From: an uncultured Eubacteriales bacterium
Lineage (GTDB): Bacteria > Bacillota > Clostridia > UMGS1883 > UMGS1540
Assembly: GCA_900552775.1 (NCBI GenBank)
Contig: USAP01000115.1
Coordinates: 1-5,665 of the forward strand
Direction of reading: 5' to 3'
Length of the DNA: 5,665 nt
In this document: positions 5,322 through 5,665 of the stretch, in pieces
Numbering within the stretch: the stretch's first letter is position 1
Layout: every line of letters begins with the position of its first letter
The notes under the pieces: model-generated
What the model was told of the DNA's origin: nothing
Databases searched by the model: none
What the model saw: the letters and a program-made list of their open reading frames with translations, nothing else
Translations under genes and position numbers: made by a program

Positions 5322-5665
5322 ATCGACAAAGCGAAACGAGCAAAATCGTCACCAACGCACACAAAATCAACAGCGGCGAAATGCCCATCATTCAGAACCG
5401 CGATACCGACTTTTTCTTTGAAAAGCGGGAGAGCCTGCCCGCCATTGCGGACAGCGTCTGTGCGCTGGTGACAACGCGCCTGCCGCGGTTCTATTCCATC
5501 GATCCGGTGCGCGATATTCAGGTGCTCGCCCCGATGAAAAAGGGCGAAGCGGGGGTTTGGGCGCTGAACCGGCTGCTGCAGGAGCGGCTGAACCCGCCCT
5601 CTAAGCATAAAAAGGAAAAGGTGATCGGCGATAACCGCTTCCGCGAGGGCGACAAGGTGATGCAG
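5309..5665 (+). CDS. recD2: RecD2-type (RecD/TraA family) DNA helicase, internal fragment
   Basis: A plus-strand frame of 119 codons runs open to the last base. It begins LTQIYRQSETSKIVTNAHKI, where IYRQ (5318-5329) is the conserved SF1B helicase motif after motif III in RecD2 proteins. It continues with INSGEMPII, DTDFFFEKRE, TTRLPRFYSIDP, a DIQVLAPMKKGEAGVWALNR block, LLQERLNPP, and NRFREGDKVMQ at the window end, all typical of stand-alone RecD2 helicases in Firmicutes. RecD2 is a cytoplasmic 5'-3' ATP-dependent DNA helicase linked to recombination and repair. The Walker A/B region lies upstream and is absent, because the sequence switches to unrelated minus-strand coding DNA. The C-terminal UvrD-like region would lie beyond the window. 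There is no start codon or ribosome site at the join. High G+C sets it apart from all other genes here, consistent with another genomic source. Confidence 0.85.

Noticed and set aside
1..5665. CRISPR array, tRNA or rRNA, insertion sequence, toxin-antitoxin or defence operon
   Set aside because: No regularly spaced repeats, cloverleaf, transposase or matching small paired genes were seen by reading both strands. The RecD2 piece is a housekeeping-type helicase fragment and does not by itself imply a defence system.

Overview
The window looks like Firmicutes/Clostridia DNA, probably a gut-type organism. The Shine-Dalgarno sites are strong (AAGGAGG, GGAGG), the promoters are consensus sigma-A type, one operator-like site matches the Gram-positive LexA box, and the protein families (DUF4838, N-acylglucosamine 2-epimerase, a DUF11-repeat protein beginning MAAFYNQA) are common there. 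Most of the window is moderately AT-rich. From about 5310 to the end it becomes clearly GC-rich (about 60% G+C by hand count over 5401-5665) and the gene content changes at the same point.

Layout. (1) 1-456, plus strand: the C-terminal part of a HAD-superfamily hydrolase, cut by the window edge. (2) 459-498: a perfect 12-bp stem-loop between two convergent genes. (3) 505-2448, minus strand: a complete 647-aa DUF4838 protein, a glycoside-hydrolase-like family. Its promoter (TTGACA-N17-TATACT) is followed directly by a 14-bp inverted repeat that matches the Gram-positive LexA consensus exactly. (4) 2590-2635: a rho-independent terminator for the next gene. (5) 2680-3534, minus: a two-domain DUF11-repeat protein with no export signal, with its own probable promoter. 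(6) 3615-4745, minus: an N-acylglucosamine 2-epimerase (AGE/RnBP) family protein; the Shine-Dalgarno site supports a start at 4745, not the longer 4769 start. (7) 4799 to about 5317, minus: the C-terminal ~172 residues of a probable glycosidase-like protein, 53 bp upstream of the epimerase. (8) About 5309-5665, plus: an internal piece of a RecD2-type helicase, entering without a start and leaving the window still open.

Items 7 and 8 meet head to head at about 5300-5321, and both genes are broken at that point. A single 269-aa minus-strand reading frame (4799-5608) runs across the join, but its first ~97 residues are only the antisense of recD2. The simplest explanation is a chimeric join (assembly, amplification or rearrangement).

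Functionally, the minus-strand genes suggest intracellular glycan or amino-sugar processing: a DUF4838 protein (the family is linked to GH163 endo-beta-N-acetylglucosaminidases), a probable ManNAc/GlcNAc epimerase and a further glycosidase-like protein. None of the complete proteins has a visible signal peptide. I see no CRISPR array, tRNA, rRNA, insertion sequence or clear new multi-gene system. The points most worth checking are the join and the LexA-like operator on the DUF4838 promoter.
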